Positions 24,908-34,500 of a stretch of DNA of 60,000 nt are shown here, piece by piece (position 1 is the first letter of the stretch; each line of letters begins with the position of its first letter). This stretch comes from Tubulanus polymorphus (lineage: Eukaryota; Nemertea; Palaeonemertea; Tubulaniformes; Tubulanidae). The notes beneath the pieces were generated by a model, which searched no databases, had not been told where the DNA came from, and was given only the letters and a program-made list of their open reading frames with translations. The DNA is taken from assembly GCF_964204645.1 (NCBI RefSeq), contig NC_134027.1:21566485-21626484 (forward strand). The letters run 5' to 3'. Position numbers and translations under genes: made by a program.

Positions 24908-24990
24908 CATCCTCCCTTGGCTGGGATGGCATCGCCACACTCAGCCACGGCACGAAACCATGCCACACTAGACCAGGTGCGCACGTACAT
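24908..24990 (-). mobile_element. Diverged tRNA-like SINE fragment
   Basis: CACGAAACCATGCCACACTAGACC matches the complement of the SINE head at 2262-2362 (GGTCTAGTGTGGCA...GTACCGTGGC). The B-box part is degenerate. Confidence 0.45.
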
Positions 24991-25725
24991 GTAGAGAGAA
25001 TCCCACAATTATAACGAAAAAGTCCGAAAATGAAACTTCGAGATAGCAGTTTATTTCAACGTTTCGACTATATCCTAATAGTCATCTTCAGGAATAATGA
25101 GATACTACAGCAGCAGCAGCAGCAGCAGATAAAAAAGACAAACGCGCAGAGCGCGTTTTTAATGCTCGAGAGTGGTGGCCACTCTCCTACATTCAGGACG
25201 CGTAGGTGCATTATTAATTGCTTGATATGATGATAGATATATGAATTGAACTATTATGAGATGAACTAAGGGGGATGTGGGTGGTGTGATATTTGTGTGG
25301 ATGTGAAGGTACTGGTGGAAGGATTCAAGCAAAGGTACATACAGAACGGACAATTATTACTGTTTAGGCGTTTTTATTTGGTTCGGTCCTTATCAGGAGT
25401 TTGTTAGTGATTAGTTAGTAATGAGATACTACAAAAATCATGAGATATATATATACAATCCAGAGACAAAGAGACTAATTCAATTAATCAGAGATGATAC
25501 AAACTAAAGGAAAATAAACGTAGAAACAGTTACACACTAAAATAGATTAAAGGGGAGCAAACTAAGGGGTAATTATAAACAACAATAGTGAGTGTAAATA
25601 TAAATTAGAACTTGAAATCAGTAGTAAAAAGACAAACTAGGGGGCACTTAAATTAAAACAATGGTGAATACAAGTTGAGAGACTAAAATAGATGAGAGAA
25701 CAAATAACAAATAATCAAAGGGGAA

Positions 25726-26037
25726 TCAAGTGTCGAGTTTAACCAGTTTACAGAGGAATTTAGATATAAGTTTATTATGGGGTGAAAAACCATTGTTTAG
25801 GTTTACAACGTTGTTAGAATTTTCAATTATTAATGCAGATTCCAAAATATGTCTTTTAGTTTTATCGCTGCAAGGGTAAATTAATTCAGCATAAGCGAAA
25901 TCAAAATTGTGTGAAGTCTGAAATACATGGCTAGCAACTCCGCTTTCAGGTTTAAAGTTTTTTACATCTAACTTATGCTCTTTTATGCGTTGATTAAGGT
26001 TCCGACCTGTTTCTCCTATATATATACTTTGTCGCAA
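25726..26037 (-). pseudogene. Penelope-like GIY-YIG endonuclease domain
   Basis: This encodes the nuclease module of the same element (IYIGETGRNLNQRIKEHKLD, then ASHVFQTSHNFDF). It is separated from the RT frame by a frame change at about 26040-26100. The catalytic Arg of the GRNLNQR segment is present. Confidence 0.75.
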
Positions 26038-26099
26038 ACTTTACAACGTATTTTATAAATTCCACAGTTTAGGGATTCAGTTTTCGGTTTGTTATTAAC

Positions 26100-26939
26100 T
26101 TAAGAAACTTTAGAATTCTCGAGGAAAGGTACATACGGTACAATGATAGGCTGTTTATAGGTAGCCAAGGTAGGAGTTCTAAGGTTGTTATTTCTAAAAT
26201 GCGTAGTACCAGCTTTAAGGAGAGCTTTTTTCAATATGAAATCGGGGTAGGCAAGTTTTTTGAGAGATTGGTTAATATGTTGAATTTCATCGGGTTGAAA
26301 TGAGGGGTCGCAAATTCTCAAAGCGCGAAGAAATAATCCTTGAGCCAAGCCGAGTTTAATATCCGGAGAAGTAAAAGAGAAGTAATGGATGTAGGATTCA
26401 GCGTTGGTAGGTTTCCTATAAACCGCGAATTTCAAAAAGGATCCACAGTTAAAAATCAAAACATCCAGCAAAGGTATTTTACTATTAGATTCCCATTCAT
26501 ATGTAAAAGCCAGAGACGGGTAAAGGGAGTTTGAATATATAAGAAAGTTATCAACATTGAAGTCAAAGGGAACCAAGGCCAGAACATCGTCAACATATCT
26601 GAGCCAGATTTTAGGGTGACTATTAGTATAAAGAGGCAATATTTCAGATTCAACATGTTCTAGGAATAAATTAGCTAGAATAGGACTAAGAGGGTTTCCC
26701 ATAGCGATACCGAATGTCTGTTCGTAAAAACAATTGTTGAATTCAAAAAAGGAGTCCGTCGTACAAATAGAGATAAGGTCGATGATACAATCCGTAGGAA
26801 TGCCGAAGTTAATATTAAGTGATGGTAATCTACGTTTTAAGAAATCAAGAGTAGGTCCAAGAGGAACATTGGTAAAAAGGGAAGTAACATCAAATGATAT
26901 ATATGTCGTTGCCAGGGATAATATTCTTAATACGTTCAA
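26100..26939 (-). pseudogene. Penelope-like reverse transcriptase fragment
   Basis: A 279-residue open segment with RT motif A (SFDVTSLFTNVPL), motif B (GIAMGNPLSPILANLF), catalytic motif C (RYVDDVLALV) and a thumb-like C-terminal part (FAVYRKPTNAESYIHYFS). The initial Met is not the true start; the protein continues from the frame at 26890-27267 after a frameshift. Confidence 0.85.
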
Positions 26940-27255
26940 GTAAGTGTTGATTATGGCGAAGGTGCGACGGAGAGAACGAACCGAGCACAGGAGATAACTG
27001 TTTCGCGAGAAATTTAGATAAGCGGTACCGGTATGTAGGAGAATTACAATTGGAGACTATAGGGCGCAGTGGAACATTATCTTTATGAATTTTAGGCAAT
27101 CCATAGATATATGGTAAAGAGGGAAGACGTGAATGGAACTTATTCAGAGTTTCTTTAGCGGTGGGACCACGTTTAATAATATCCGAAAGACTTCTGTTGA
27201 AATTAGCTTGCATACGAGGAAGAGGATTCGATTTAAGCTTCTTATAAACACCTGG

Positions 27256-27370
27256 GGCCAGTTGCACAGTCGTGACTTAAGTCCAAAAGTGGTCTTAAAT
27301 CTTAAGACCGGTCTTAATTTGTTAGAATAGCTATAGAACAAAGTTGGTCTTAATGACTATGCAACCGGTC
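27256..27370. mobile_element. 115-bp MITE nested in the Penelope-like element
   Basis: Its ends GGCCAGTTGCACAGTC and GACTATGCAACCGGTC are imperfect inverted repeats (13 of 16). It is flanked by direct CCTGG repeats at 27251-27255 and 27371-27375. Removing it would place the two flanking coding pieces of the retroelement next to each other, which dates the MITE after the retroelement. Confidence 0.8.
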
Positions 27371-27595
27371 CCTGGATTATCCAAGAGAGATTGCATTTTA
27401 ACATTATAATTATCCAGATCTAAAATCACAATCTTGCCACCTTTATCAGCCTTAGATATTTTAATAGTCTTTAACTTCCGTAGTTCTTGGAGGGCGAGCC
27501 GAAATCGACGAGATAGATATTCAAAGAGGTTCCTGTTGAGCAAATGATCGCAAATGGCAAATGGTTGATCGCAGCACCGCGCGAAAACTTGCGGC

Positions 27596-27790
27596 ACCAA
27601 TGAGATTGCTCGCTGTGTAATCGCGGAGGTAAATTCCACGGAAGAACTATAAATGGGAAAATGGGCTAAAATTAAATGATGTCATCATTAGCTTAGATGA
27701 TGTCATTATAAGCCAATCAGATATCCCGTTTCATTTCAGCCCTGTATTTCCCATTTAGTTCTTTCGTAACATTTACCTGGCTCTAATGAG
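27596..27790. repeat. Palindromic repeat block
   Basis: GCACCAATGAGATTGCTCG...AAATGGGAAAATGGGCTAAA is followed by its rough inverse (TTTCAGCCCTGTATTTCCCATTTAG), and the centre carries two GATGATGTCAT segments. It shares these with 456-580. No coding capacity. Confidence 0.6.
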
Positions 27791-29626
27791 ATTCATAAAC
27801 GCTCCCAATCGTAATTTGGAAGTCCATAATCCTTATTCCTTACATGCGCTATGATTTTGTACTTGATGCAAATTCTACGAACGGTAGAACTCTCAAATGG
27901 TACGAACTCTCAATGTATATATTTCAACCTAATTCGAAAACCCATTGTCGATATCGACTGTTTGTTCATGAATTATGAAAAGGTATTGTTGAATAAATCA
28001 TATCATACCATCCAGGGAGAAACACACTAGCTAATATGATGGTTATATCAAAGCTGTGGGTAGTTTTGTTTAAGTGGGTAGTGTAGTGTGATCTGTGTGC
28101 ATTTGTGGCCAGCGCACAGATCACAACGATCATAGTTAGTGTAGTAATATACGTCCAGCTAGAGGCAATATGTGAAATATGTGGAAAAATATCAATATTA
28201 CAAAATTGTTCATATGTTCAAAGATCCATCCATTTTTTATCTTAAAATAGTTATTTATTTGGCTGGTAAATTTCGTTTGATTTTTTGATTGAGTGTCCCT
28301 TACAGACCGACCACACCTGCCGGGAGCGAAACAGGGGGTTTGATTTTGAAATCGGAAATCGAAGTACAAATATAGTTGTGTGATCGGCGGTCGAGTTAAC
28401 AGAATTCTTTTTTTTTTAAATCGAAGTACATAATTGGAAATTCGGTACCGGTTCATTCAAACAATCTTCCATTCAGTTTGAACCGGCAAGCAACTGATTG
28501 GGGTGAATTTTCTTGGCTGCCTAATTCAATACTTCGAGATTTTGGAAATAGCATACAAGGTTGAGGATCATTTTGTCCATTTTTATATTTTTGGTAGTTT
28601 TCTACGTGTAAATAGTCCGATAGTTTATTGTAGTTATTTTCTCGGGTAGATGATGATGTAGAAGTCCTGTAAGTTGATGATCCCGCGTGTTGACTAGATA
28701 GGAAGGAAGCACATTTCGAAACGCAAATTTTCCAGATGAGAGTATGGCCCTGAGGTATCTGAAGTGTTGTTGTATGACATCGACGGTGCAGCTCCGAAGA
28801 GGATGGGTTTCTTCGTCAATGGGTGCGTAGTTGGTACTTCACATCTGGTGCTGAATTTGCCTAAAAGTAAAAGTTTTACACTGGGAGCAGTTTTGTGTCT
28901 CTAATGTACAGTGCATAGTTAGGTCCGTGAATGGATCGCAATCAAACGGACAGTGCTATGCGCATTGATAGACCGTCAGTAAGAAACACAGACACGTGAA
29001 TATTGAATACATGTTTGTACATTTACATATATACAGTCTTGATCGGGCTCTATTTACATTGTCCAGTGACGATTTGGCCCGGTCCAAATTGGCACCGATC
29101 AGGCTTCGGGCCAAATTTGGCCCGTGCCTAATTAGAGAGCGCGTTCACACGCAAACCATTTGTCTGGTGCTCAAATTAGGCTCGGGCCTGGTCCGACGTT
29201 TTTGGTTGGGCACAATTTGGCCCGGGTCAAACAGGCTCGGGCCCATTTGGCACCCATGTGAATAGTTGTTCCGGGCCAAAAATGCACGTGTGGTCGCGGC
29301 TTATAATCCATTCTTAACAACGGGTCCCCCGGTATGCTGATAAACACGTTGAAACATTAGATACCGGTACACGAATAAAAAATGTGAAAACGCTGTCAGA
29401 AATTGGTTTAATCATATCGATGGAATACAGTCATAAAGAGTAATAGTAATAGGTTTACACGCAAAATGTATGACATCATGCTGAGTGATATTGCACGGTC
29501 CCGCAACACGGGTAATGGGCACCTGGTGTACGCGATTTACTTAATCGACTTGGTTGCGGTATTGTGTGGATAAACCAAGAGATTTCAAAACTATCACCAT
29601 ATCTATATTCATTCTACATGTTTCAG
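27791..29626. other. Gene-free stretch
   Basis: No coding region supported. The segment 29040-29310 is rich in GGCCCGGGCCAAA-like inverted motifs (TTTGGCCCGTGCC, AATTTGGCCCGGGTCAA) and is probably a MITE, but I could not fix its ends. Confidence 0.4.
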
Positions 29627-29688
29627 ATGACGCGTAACTGGTGCACTGTACTGCTCAGTCTAGAGCGGTTAATCGTCGTGTTGTTTCC
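29627..29688 (+). pseudogene. GPCR pseudogene, left part (TM3 end)
   Basis: After a possible acceptor (TTTCAG) this encodes MTRNWCTVLLSLERLIVVLF, the end of transmembrane helix 3 with an ERL version of the DRY motif, as in peptide GPCRs of the FMRFamide-receptor kind. It is cut at 29688 by the Polinton; the continuation is at 46311. TM1-TM2 were not found upstream. Confidence 0.65.
29683..29688. repeat. Polinton target-site duplication, left
   Basis: GTTTCC directly abuts the left TIR; the identical copy abuts the right TIR at 46311-46316. Six bp is the standard Polinton duplication. Confidence 0.95.
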
Positions 29689-29778
29689 AGTAATTAGATA
29701 AGTAGGCTTTCAGATCAGAGGGCGAGAGGGCGAGACACCACTCATCACCACAAGTAATTTTTTTCCCTAATAAATGGG
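29689..29778 (+). repeat. Polinton left TIR
   Basis: Starts AGTAATTAGATAAGTAGGCT and contains GGGCGAGAGGGCGAGA. It ends inside the start of the polymerase gene, so it includes the promoter-like T-run and the ATG at 29774. The only mismatch to the right TIR is at 29765. Confidence 0.95.
29755..29776 (+). promoter_or_regulatory. Poxvirus-late-like start signal, polB
   Basis: Seven T (29758-29764), 6-nt spacer, then TAAATG with the ATG as polB start codon. Lies wholly within the TIR. Confidence 0.65.
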
Positions 29779-31555
29779 GGAGAATGAACACCAACTAGAA
29801 AACAATAATGTCAATAAAAATCAATATTATTGTCAATATTGTAAAAAATACATCGATACATCTCATAAAACACGACATGAAAAAACTGCAAATCATATAA
29901 AAAATGTAATAGATTTTGAAACTCCAGAAAATTCCAATGAAAGAAAAGAACGATTAGAAAATATGAATGTGGATGAAATAAAATGTGAAGTTTGTAATGA
30001 ATTTATAGTAAAAAGGAATTATAATAGACATCTCGAATCACAAAAACACCACCAAAATTTGAGTAATAATGTTTTAGGAAAAGATTATTTTGATAATAAA
30101 CCTCAACAAGTAAAAGAATCAACTTTAAAAACAAAATCCATTTCAAATAAACCTTACATGGAAAATGTTAGAAATTATATTGATTCACTAGAAATAAAAG
30201 ATACAATTGAAATCTTAGAAACATTACATAGTAAAATTGGTCCTGCAGCTATTATATTTAGATTCTTTAAAGGTACAACAATAGAAGATTATAGTAAATT
30301 TAATGAAATAATAGAAAAAATACTAGATTTGATAACAGATGTTGAATATCCAAAAATTAGTATCTCTGGGAAAGTAAGTTTTATAAAGTCAGAAGAAAAA
30401 ATGGATTATAATATTCAAACACTCTCTGAAGAAATAATTTCAAAAACACAAATAAAAGAGAAGTTAGAAAAAATATTAAATGAATTTAAACGTCATATTG
30501 AAGAAAGATATTTTGAGGGTTCTGGCTTAACATTGAATGAAATTATATATTTAGATTTAAATGTTTATAATACAAAAAGAAATAAAACATCAAAAAGTAA
30601 TAAAATGTTTAAAAATGATTCAAACTTTACAACAGAAAAGGATATTAAAGCATCATCTTATATTAAATTACCATTTATAACAAAAGCAGTAATAAATATT
30701 CAAAATGAAGATAATAAATGTTTTCTATGGTCAATTATTAGTTGCTTACATCCAACACAGGAAAATGTTTGTAGAATAACAGATTATCGGAAATATGAAA
30801 CATTATATAAAATTGATCAATATCCAGTAACTATAAAAATGATTCCTAAAATAGAAAAAATTAATAATTTAAAAATAAATGTATTCGAATTAATGCAATT
30901 ACCAAAGACAAAAGGTGAAAATATTAAAGATTATACATTGGAAGCTTTATATTTAACAGAATATTATGATGATGAAAATGCTATAGATTTGTTATATTAC
31001 AAAAAAGATGAAAATGAACATTATATGTGGTTAAAACAAATTGATTTATTCTTTAGAACAGAAAGTGATCATCATAATAAAATTTATCTATGTAGAAAAT
31101 GTTTATCCAAATTTATGACTGAGAATACATTATTAAAACATAAAGAATTATGTGATAATAAAGATTTTTGTAAATTAATAATGCCAACAGAAAAAGATTA
31201 TAAATTGAAATTTACTAATCATAAATTTAAAAATATTGTTCCATTTGTAATTTATGGGGATTTTGAATCGTTGAATAAAGAATTAACTGATCAAGATAGA
31301 AAAGAAATATATAACAAAAAGCAATTATTAAAATCAATGGATAAAGGAAATGATTTAAATGAAGACATAATACAAGACCCACCAATTATAAATACAATTA
31401 AAAAAGTTCATCAAAGAGCTGCTGCTTATGGAATTTACATAAAATCAAATTATCCTGAATTATATGAAAGTCAATATATTTCTTTTAGAGGTGAAAATGT
31501 AGTTAATGATTTTTGTGATAAAATTATTGAATTAGAAATTTTGCAAAATTATTAA
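29774..31555 (+). CDS. polB: Polinton DNA polymerase B, N-terminal segment
   Basis: First 593 residues of the protein-primed family B polymerase that replicates the element. Two C2H2-like zinc fingers come first (C20/C23/H35/H41 and a second at about 70-95). A segment around DNKCFLWSIISCL (Cys about 316) with a later HYMWL (His about 416) resembles a papain/OTU-like Cys-His pair. A further zinc motif YLCRKCLSKF...H...C follows at about 437-460, and then exonuclease motif I (YGDFESL, Asp about 496). The frame closes at 31555, right before the rest of the exonuclease domain, which continues in the -1 frame from about 31540. The next frame has no start signal of its own. I read this as one gene broken by a 1-nt deletion, or less likely joined by -1 frameshifting. 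Confidence 0.9.
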   Translation: MGENEHQLENNNVNKNQYYCQYCKKYIDTSHKTRHEKTANHIKNVIDFETPENSNERKERLENMNVDEIKCEVCNEFIVKRNYNRHLESQKHHQNLSNNVLGKDYFDNKPQQVKESTLKTKSISNKPYMENVRNYIDSLEIKDTIEILETLHSKIGPAAIIFRFFKGTTIEDYSKFNEIIEKILDLITDVEYPKISISGKVSFIKSEEKMDYNIQTLSEEIISKTQIKEKLEKILNEFKRHIEERYFEGSGLTLNEIIYLDLNVYNTKRNKTSKSNKMFKNDSNFTTEKDIKASSYIKLPFITKAVINIQNEDNKCFLWSIISCLHPTQENVCRITDYRKYETLYKIDQYPVTIKMIPKIEKINNLKINVFELMQLPKTKGENIKDYTLEALYLTEYYDDENAIDLLYYKKDENEHYMWLKQIDLFFRTESDHHNKIYLCRKCLSKFMTENTLLKHKELCDNKDFCKLIMPTEKDYKLKFTNHKFKNIVPFVIYGDFESLNKELTDQDRKEIYNKKQLLKSMDKGNDLNEDIIQDPPIINTIKKVHQRAAAYGIYIKSNYPELYESQYISFRGENVVNDFCDKIIELEILQNY

Positions 31556-31575
31556 ACAAAAATAAAAGAATAGTT

Positions 31576-34500
31576 ATGACAAAAGAAGATGAAATTGATT
31601 TTAATTATGCAACTCATTGTTGTTACTGTGAAAAACGTTTTTATTCATTTGATAAAAAAGTTAGAGATCATGATCATTTAAATTCAAAATATCGTGGAGC
31701 TGCTCATGAAGATTGCAATTTACAAGCTAAAAAAGTAAATTTCGTACCAATATTATTTCATAATTTATCAGGATATGATACCCATCTATTTATAAAACAA
31801 TTATCGGGAAAATTGGGCACAATTAATCAAGAAATAGAAGAATATAATGCTATGAATGAAGCAAATGTAAGAAAATATGATTTTAAACTATTAGCTAAAA
31901 CATCTGAAAATTATATTTCATTTCAATTTGGTTGCATTAGATTTTTAGATTCTTATAGATTTCTAGCAAGTTCATTAGATAATTTATCAAAATCATTAGT
32001 TGATAATGATTTTGTTATAACTCGATATTATTATCCAAATGAACAAGATTTTAAATTATTGAGATATAAAGGCGCAATTCCTTATTCATTTTATAAAACA
32101 CATGATGATTTTAATGTAACAGAATTATTAAAAGATCAATTTTATGATCAATTAAAAGAGGAGTATGTGAAAGACGAAGTGTTTAATAGAACATTAAATA
32201 TTTGGAACCATTTTAAGATGAAAAATCATGGTGAATTAGTTGATTTATATTTAAAATCAGATGTTATGATATTGGCTGACATATTTGAAAAATTTAGAGA
32301 AGTTAATCTAAACCATTTTAATGTTGATCCTTGTTATTGCTACTCTAGTCCTGGTTTAACCTGGCAATGTGGTTTAAAATATAGAAATGTAGAATTAGAT
32401 TTATTAAAAGAACCAGATATGGTTTTATTATTTGAAAAATCAATTAGAGGTGGAATTAGTGGTGTTATGGGAGATAGGTATTTTAAAGCAAATGATGAAT
32501 ATAAATTATTATATATTGACGCTAATAATTTATATGGTTGGGCAATGATGCAACCTCAACCATATAAAAATTTTATATTAACAGAAGTTGAAAATGATGA
32601 TAAAACTGATTGGGAAAGCGCAATTATTAGTTTAAAAGACGAAGCGCCAATTGGTTATTTCTTTGTAGTTGATTTAGAATATCCTGAAAATATAAAGTTT
32701 AAAACAAGAAACTTACCTTATTGCCCAGAACATTTAACTGTAGATGATAGTTATTTAAGTGAATACCAGAAGAAAATAAAACCGAAAGATCATGTTTTTA
32801 CAGAAAAATTAATACTTACTCAAAATAATAAATACAATTATACTGTTCATTATAGAATGTTAAAATTTTATCTAAAACAAGGAATGAAATTAAAGAAAGT
32901 ACATAGATATATTGAATTTAATCAATCGAAGTGGTTAGAAAAATATATAGATTTCAATACTCAACAGAGAACCATATCAAAAACAGATTTTGAAAAAGAT
33001 TTCTTTAAATTAATGAACAATAGTTTTTATGGTAAAACATGTGAAAATATTAGAAATAGAAATGATATTGAATTAGTAAATAATTCTGAAAGATTAAGAC
33101 ATTTACAATCAAGTCCTAGACATTTAGGAAATAAAAGATTTGAAGATTATTTAACAGCAGTTAAATTAAAAAGAACATCAATGAAATTTAATAAACCTAT
33201 ATTTATTGGTTCGACTGTTTTAGAAGTATCAAAATTATTAATGTATGATTTTCATTATAATGTTTTACAACCACTTTTTGGAGAAAAACATATAGAAATA
33301 TTATATTTTGATTCTGTAACAGCTGACACCCCAATATTATTAAAATGTAATGATAAAATATTGATAAGAAGAATTTCAGAAATAATTCCAAAACAAAATG
33401 AATGTTATATTTCATATGGTGAAAAAGAACTAATACAAATAAATGGTTTAATAGATGTTTGGACAAGAAATGGATGGAAAAAATTAAAGAATATTATTAG
33501 ACATAAAACAAATAAGAAAATCTATAGAGTTAGAACTAAATTAGGATTTGTAGATGTTACTGAAGATCATAGTTTAATTAAACAAAATGGTGATGAAATA
33601 AAACCAACTGATATAAAAATTGGAGATGAATTATTACATAAAAGATTTTACCCAAGAATGAATCATATGTCATTTGATGAAATAATTGATAATATTTATA
33701 ATATAGAACCTGAAACATTGGAAGAAAAAGAATATTTTATCAAAGGATTTTTCATGGGTGATGGTTCAGCAGGTGTGTATAAATATGTTAATCGCACTCA
33801 ATATCGTTGGTATTTATGCAATCAAGATTTGAAATTATTAGAAAGAATAAAGAAATTTTGCGAAGAAGTTTATTCACATAAAACATTTAGAATCATGGAC
33901 CATATGAAATCATCCGCGGTTTATAGAATATTTGTAAATAATCCTAAAGATTTTGCTATAAAATATAATGATGAATTCTATATTCATGCAATAGTGAAAA
34001 GTAATACTTCAACAAAAGAAAAGATAGTTCCAGATTATGTATTAAATGCAAAAAATAATTTAAGAAAATGGTTCTTCATTGGATTCTATGCTGCAGATGG
34101 TTCAAAAAGTTTCAAAAACCGCAAAACAATATCTTTAGCTCAAAAAGGAAAAGTTGCTATATCAGGATTGAATATATTATGCTGTTCATTAGGTTTTAAT
34201 ATGAATATTGGATTGATTAAATCTAAACCAAATTGTTTTAATTTAAGCCATGTAGAAAATGAGTTAACAGAAGAAGTTAAAGATTTATTTGAAATATATA
34301 ACCCAACTGACTATGTTTATGATTTATCAACAGATGATGGAACATTCAATTCTGGGTTCCCATTAATCCAAAAAAATACTGACAGTTACATACTAAAAAT
34401 CAAGACAAATGATATAACAAAAGACTTAAAAACATTAAAACATCATTTTGATTTTAGCAATTATCCCAAAGATCATGAACTATTTAGCAATGATAATAAA

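Larger units (their letters stand above)
25020..27640 (-). mobile_element. Penelope-like retroelement, broken
   Basis: Fragments read on the minus strand in order: 27639-27371 (KISKADKGGKIVILDLDNY, the DKGG segment), 27250-26900 (LPYIYGLPKIHKDNVPLRPI), 26939-26100 (reverse transcriptase with TYISFDVTSLFTNVPL, IAMGNPLSPILANLFLEHVE and the catalytic YVDD) and 26037-25726 (GIY-YIG-type endonuclease, YIGETGRNLNQRIKEHK). The RT plus GIY-YIG order is the Penelope plan. It is dead: a frame change near 26890-26940, another near 26040-26100, and a MITE inside the coding region at 27256. The region 25020-25725 is its noncoding 3' part and includes a CAG microsatellite at 25108 and a hairpin at 25061-25091. 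Confidence 0.85.

Noticed and set aside
31576-31600. ATG at 31576 as the start of a separate gene
   Set aside because: It lacks the TAAATG signal seen at the other gene starts, and the protein begins in the middle of the exonuclease domain.
33203-33466. Reverse-strand 87-codon frame inside the polymerase/intein
   Set aside because: Antisense shadow in AT-rich coding DNA without a start signal.
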